A DNA stretch of 64,000 nt from positions 1 through 64,000 of the forward strand of contig NZ_JAEVHF010000011.1 in assembly GCF_018263925.1 (NCBI RefSeq), in the 5' to 3' direction. Origin of the DNA: Kistimonas asteriae. Its GTDB lineage: Bacteria; Pseudomonadota; Gammaproteobacteria; Pseudomonadales; Endozoicomonadaceae. The notes under the pieces were generated by a model. That model was not told where the DNA came from, did no database searches, and worked only from the letters and a program-made list of their open reading frames with translations. The position numbers and the translations under genes were made by a program. Of this stretch, positions 61,447 to 64,000 are shown in pieces (position 1 is the stretch's first letter; the number at the start of each line of letters is the position of its first letter).

Positions 61447-63311
61447 CCATTCCCCTCCTTTACCGCCAGCTTCGCCGATGACTTGCCGGCCTGTTTACCC
61501 TGACGCGGCAACAAGTAAGCATCCATGACTTTTTTGGCGATAGTAGAGGCCAGAGACGAATCATTTTCTACCACCACCGCTACCGCAATCTGCGGGTTTT
61601 CAACGGGAGCAAAACCAATGAAAAGGCCGTGGTCACGCTGGAACTCTTCAAGCTGTGCGGCATCATACTTTTCACCCTGCGCAATACCGACCACCTGGGC
61701 GGTACCGGTCTTACCAGCCATGGAGTATTTCAGATGACGCCCGATACGCCAGTAGGCTGTGCCACGGGGAGAGGCCACCACATCCGTCATGGCGTCAATA
61801 ATCGCATCCCACTCCTTGGCAGAACGATCCTGAATCACATCCGGCTCCGGCACCAGCTCATCGGGGCCGGGCTTGGCAAGCCGAGGCCTGTGCACCAGCC
61901 CACGATTGGCGATCACACTGGTGGCAGCTGCCAGCTGCAATGGGGTTGTCAACATATAGCCCTGACCGATGCCACTGATCACCGTTTCACCCGGGTACCA
62001 GGGACGCCCGCGGGCACGCCGTTTCCATTCCGGTGAAGGCATCAGCCCGGGGCGTTCAGACGCTATATCCAACCCCGTGCGATCACCAAAGCCAAAGCGG
62101 ACCATGTAATCATGGATCGTATCTATTCCCATTTTGACCGCAACGGTATAGAAATACGTATCGTTGGACTCAACGATAGATCGATGCAGATCCACAATAC
62201 CGTGCCCCTGTCGCTTCCAGTTACGGTATTTGTGATCATCACCAGGAAGTTGGAAATAACCGGGATCATTCACCTTAAAGCGACGATCGACCGCTTTACT
62301 GTCCAATGCAGCCAGCCCCATGAAGGGCTTGATCGTTGATGCTGGCGGATACTCACCCAACGTCGCACGGTTATAGAGTGGCCGATGAATACTGTCGCGC
62401 AGTTCGCTATAACTCTTGTAATCAATGCCTGTAACAAAAGGGTTGGGATCAAAGGCGGGTGTGCTGACCAGCGCAAGCACGCCCCCTGTATTAGGGTCTA
62501 TCGCGACAACAGAACCCCGCTTACCAGCCAACGCCTTACCTGCAGCAACTTGCAGATCGAGATCAAGATATAGCTGCAGATCTTTCCCCGGCTCCGGGTC
62601 AACCCGCTTCAGTACCCGCAGAATACGCCCACGGGCATTCGTTTCTACTTCCTGGTAGCCCGGCTTACCCAGTAACACTGACTCGTAATACTTTTCCACG
62701 CCGGTCTTGCCAATCACATGGGTTCCGCTATACAGCGCCGGATCCAGTGCCGCCAGCTCCCGATCGTTGATACGGCCAACATAACCGATCGCGTGGGCAA
62801 ACGCTTGATTATAGGGATAGTGACGGATCAGCTGAGCCTCGACTTCCACGCCGGGAAGGCGGAACTGATCGACTGCAATTCTGGCAATATCTTCTTCCGA
62901 CAAACGGTACTTGAGTGGTACCCCCTCGAACGGACGCCGCTGCCGCAAACGCTGGCGAAATTTATCCAGCTCATTATCAGACAAGGGCAGAATCTCACCG
63001 ACAGCCTGTAATGTAGCCTCAAGATCCTTCACCCGCTCACGGACAATGGTCAGGGTGTAACTGGGCTGATTTTCAGCCAGCAAACGCCCCTTGGTGTCAT
63101 AGATCAGTCCACGTATGGGAGGCACAGCCTGCAGGTGAATCCGGTTTTCTTCTGACTGGGTGGCCAGGTCACTGTAATTCATCACCTGCAAGTAAAACAT
63201 GCGCGCCAGCATGCCGCCGGTCATGATCAACATAACCAGTACGGACAGCCAGAGCCGGAAGTTGACCAAGCGGCGTTCGCTGTAGTGATCCTTGAACGTA
63301 TCAGGCGCCAT
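61443..63311 (-). CDS. mrdA: Penicillin-binding protein 2
   Basis: Elongasome transpeptidase of 622 residues. An N-terminal membrane helix (about 20-42) is followed by the PBP dimerisation domain and then the transpeptidase domain with PPASTIKPF (SxxK), ESNDTYFY (SxD-type second motif) and GKTGTAQV (KTG). AGGG precedes the ATG. Fifteen bp after rlmH. Confidence 0.97.
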   Translation of the reverse strand: MAPDTFKDHYSERRLVNFRLWLSVLVMLIMTGGMLARMFYLQVMNYSDLATQSEENRIHLQAVPPIRGLIYDTKGRLLAENQPSYTLTIVRERVKDLEATLQAVGEILPLSDNELDKFRQRLRQRRPFEGVPLKYRLSEEDIARIAVDQFRLPGVEVEAQLIRHYPYNQAFAHAIGYVGRINDRELAALDPALYSGTHVIGKTGVEKYYESVLLGKPGYQEVETNARGRILRVLKRVDPEPGKDLQLYLDLDLQVAAGKALAGKRGSVVAIDPNTGGVLALVSTPAFDPNPFVTGIDYKSYSELRDSIHRPLYNRATLGEYPPASTIKPFMGLAALDSKAVDRRFKVNDPGYFQLPGDDHKYRNWKRQGHGIVDLHRSIVESNDTYFYTVAVKMGIDTIHDYMVRFGFGDRTGLDIASERPGLMPSPEWKRRARGRPWYPGETVISGIGQGYMLTTPLQLAAATSVIANRGLVHRPRLAKPGPDELVPEPDVIQDRSAKEWDAIIDAMTDVVASPRGTAYWRIGRHLKYSMAGKTGTAQVVGIAQGEKYDAAQLEEFQRDHGLFIGFAPVENPQIAVAVVVENDSSLASTIAKKVMDAYLLPRQGKQAGKSSAKLAVKEGNG

Positions 63312-63325
63312 GTATCCCTGAACTG

Positions 63326-63793
63326 TCAGCGGTGATAAGGATGATTATTAAGGATGCTCCATGCCCGATACAACTGTTCTGCGATCAGAACCCGTACCAG
63401 GGGGTGGGGAAGCGTCAGTGATGACAGGGACCAGCGGAGATCCGCACGGGCCGATACCTCAGGCAACATCCCTTCCGGCCCTCCGACCAGTAAACTGACA
63501 TTCTCACCCAGATCATGCCAGCCGCCCAACTGGCCGGCCAGTTTCTCCGTCGACCAGTTTTTGCCATTCACTTCCATGGCAATCACCTTGTCGCGGGGAT
63601 CAATGGCCGCCAGCATCTGCTCGCCTTCCTTGCGCTGCATCCGGGCAATATCCGCCCCGCGGGTTCGTTTACCCAGCGGGATTTCACGGAGTTCCAGGGA
63701 GAAATCGGCCGGCAGACGGCGGGCATATTCGCTATAGCCCTCAGTCACCCAGCCGGGCATCTTCTGGCCGACCGCAATCAGACGAATACGCAT
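63326..63793 (-). CDS. rlmH: 23S rRNA pseudouridine-1915 N3-methyltransferase
   Basis: SPOUT methyltransferase of 155 residues acting on 70S ribosomes at helix 69. SAM-binding knot motifs are LLVGGPEGM and [23 protein letters not shown]; the terminal NNHPYHR is typical. The start overlaps the rsfS stop by one base (TGATG). Confidence 0.97.
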   Translation of the reverse strand: MRIRLIAVGQKMPGWVTEGYSEYARRLPADFSLELREIPLGKRTRGADIARMQRKEGEQMLAAIDPRDKVIAMEVNGKNWSTEKLAGQLGGWHDLGENVSLLVGGPEGMLPEVSARADLRWSLSSLTLPHPLVRVLIAEQLYRAWSILNNHPYHR

Positions 63794-64000
63794 CAGGGCG
63801 TCGCAATGGCTTCAGGCGCCGATTCCCACAGGCGTTCGATGTCATAGAACTGGCGGGTCGCCGGCAGCATGATGTGAACCACCGCATCGCCAAGGTCAAC
63901 CAGTACCCACTCGGCCTTGTCGTCACCTTCCACGCCAATCGGACGTAACTGGTTTGCCTTGCAGCGATCCACCACGTTATCCGCGAGAGACTTCACATGA
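63793..64000 (-). CDS. rsfS: Ribosomal silencing factor RsfS, C-terminal part
   Basis: Partial gene cut by the window end; about 69 C-terminal codons are visible. [35 protein letters not shown] and FYDIERLW match RsfS, which binds L14 and blocks subunit joining in starvation. A GTG near the edge is an internal Val, not the start. nadD would be expected beyond. Confidence 0.93.
   Translation of the reverse strand, partial: HVKSLADNVVDRCKANQLRPIGVEGDDKAEWVLVDLGDAVVHIMLPATRQFYDIERLWESAPEAIATP

Noticed and set aside
38607..63793. Inversion of the rsfS-lipA cluster relative to holA as a strain-specific rearrangement
   Set aside because: The convergent order holA ... lipA-to-rsfS matches what I recall from Pseudomonas, so it is probably ancestral rather than new.

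Overview
The window is a chromosomal segment of a gammaproteobacterium. Its backbone is the conserved block miaB, phoH-ybeY-ybeX-lnt, leuS-lptE-holA on the plus strand, then rsfS-rlmH-mrdA-mrdB-mltB-rlpA-dacA-dat-ybeD-lipB-lipA on the minus strand. This is the order I recall from Pseudomonas-type genomes. Between the core genes lie AT-richer genes with eukaryote-like features: an ankyrin-repeat protein, a Ser/Asp-rich protein whose C-terminal part resembles the plant EDR2 C-terminal domain, a C2H2-like zinc-finger remnant, and a phosphodiesterase carrying a hemopexin propeller. This mix suggests a host-associated marine lineage such as Endozoicomonas or a relative. That assignment is inference from gene content; no marker was searched.

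Layout: 0.1-0.5 kb, frame-broken zinc-finger-like gene. 0.6-4.7 kb, RND efflux pump and its lipoprotein adaptor. 4.8-10 kb, periplasmic or secreted hydrolases (cpdB, a metzincin-like membrane protein, a phosphodiesterase/hemopexin fusion). 10.3-11.2 kb, rarD. 11.2-16.1 kb, minus-strand operon of FGGY kinase, GlpD-like oxidase and alkyl-DHAP-synthase-like FAD enzyme. 16.4-18.4 kb, EDR2-like protein. 18.7-20.1 kb, miaB. 20.1-25.2 kb, accessory block with the ankyrin gene, a duplicated 3' end of a fatty acyl-CoA reductase gene, gldA and the intact reductase. 25.6-29.5 kb, phoH-ybeY-ybeX-lnt. 29.5-34.1 kb, a secreted protein, a HAD phosphatase, a repeat-bearing membrane protein, a GDSL lipase and an ElyC-like protein. 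34.3-39.7 kb, leuS, an orphan gene, lptE and holA. 39.7-50.4 kb, mixed metabolism and transport (LysE, threonine aldolase, cytosine deaminase, OmpW, ilvD, NTF2-like, thioesterase, AraC with metal-dependent hydrolase, NSS transporter). 50.5-53.5 kb, two unusual pilin-like proteins with proline-repeat stalks. 53.6-64 kb, lipoate and cell-wall elongation cluster, running off the end in rsfS.

The core genes serve tRNA modification, ribosome maturation, lipoprotein acylation, LPS assembly, lipoylation and rod-shape peptidoglycan synthesis. The fatty acyl-CoA reductase (fatty alcohol), the alkyl-DHAP-synthase-like enzyme, the G3P oxidase (DHAP), glycerol dehydrogenase and the FGGY kinase could together form an alkylglycerol/ether-lipid route. 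This is a hypothesis from gene content.

The strongest candidates for undescribed biology are the bacterial EDR2-like protein, the paired modular pilins, the hemopexin propeller inserted within a beta-sandwich, the candidate ether-lipid gene set, and a 32-bp perfect palindrome overlapping a Shine-Dalgarno sequence. No tRNA, rRNA, CRISPR array, transposase or integrase was recognised.
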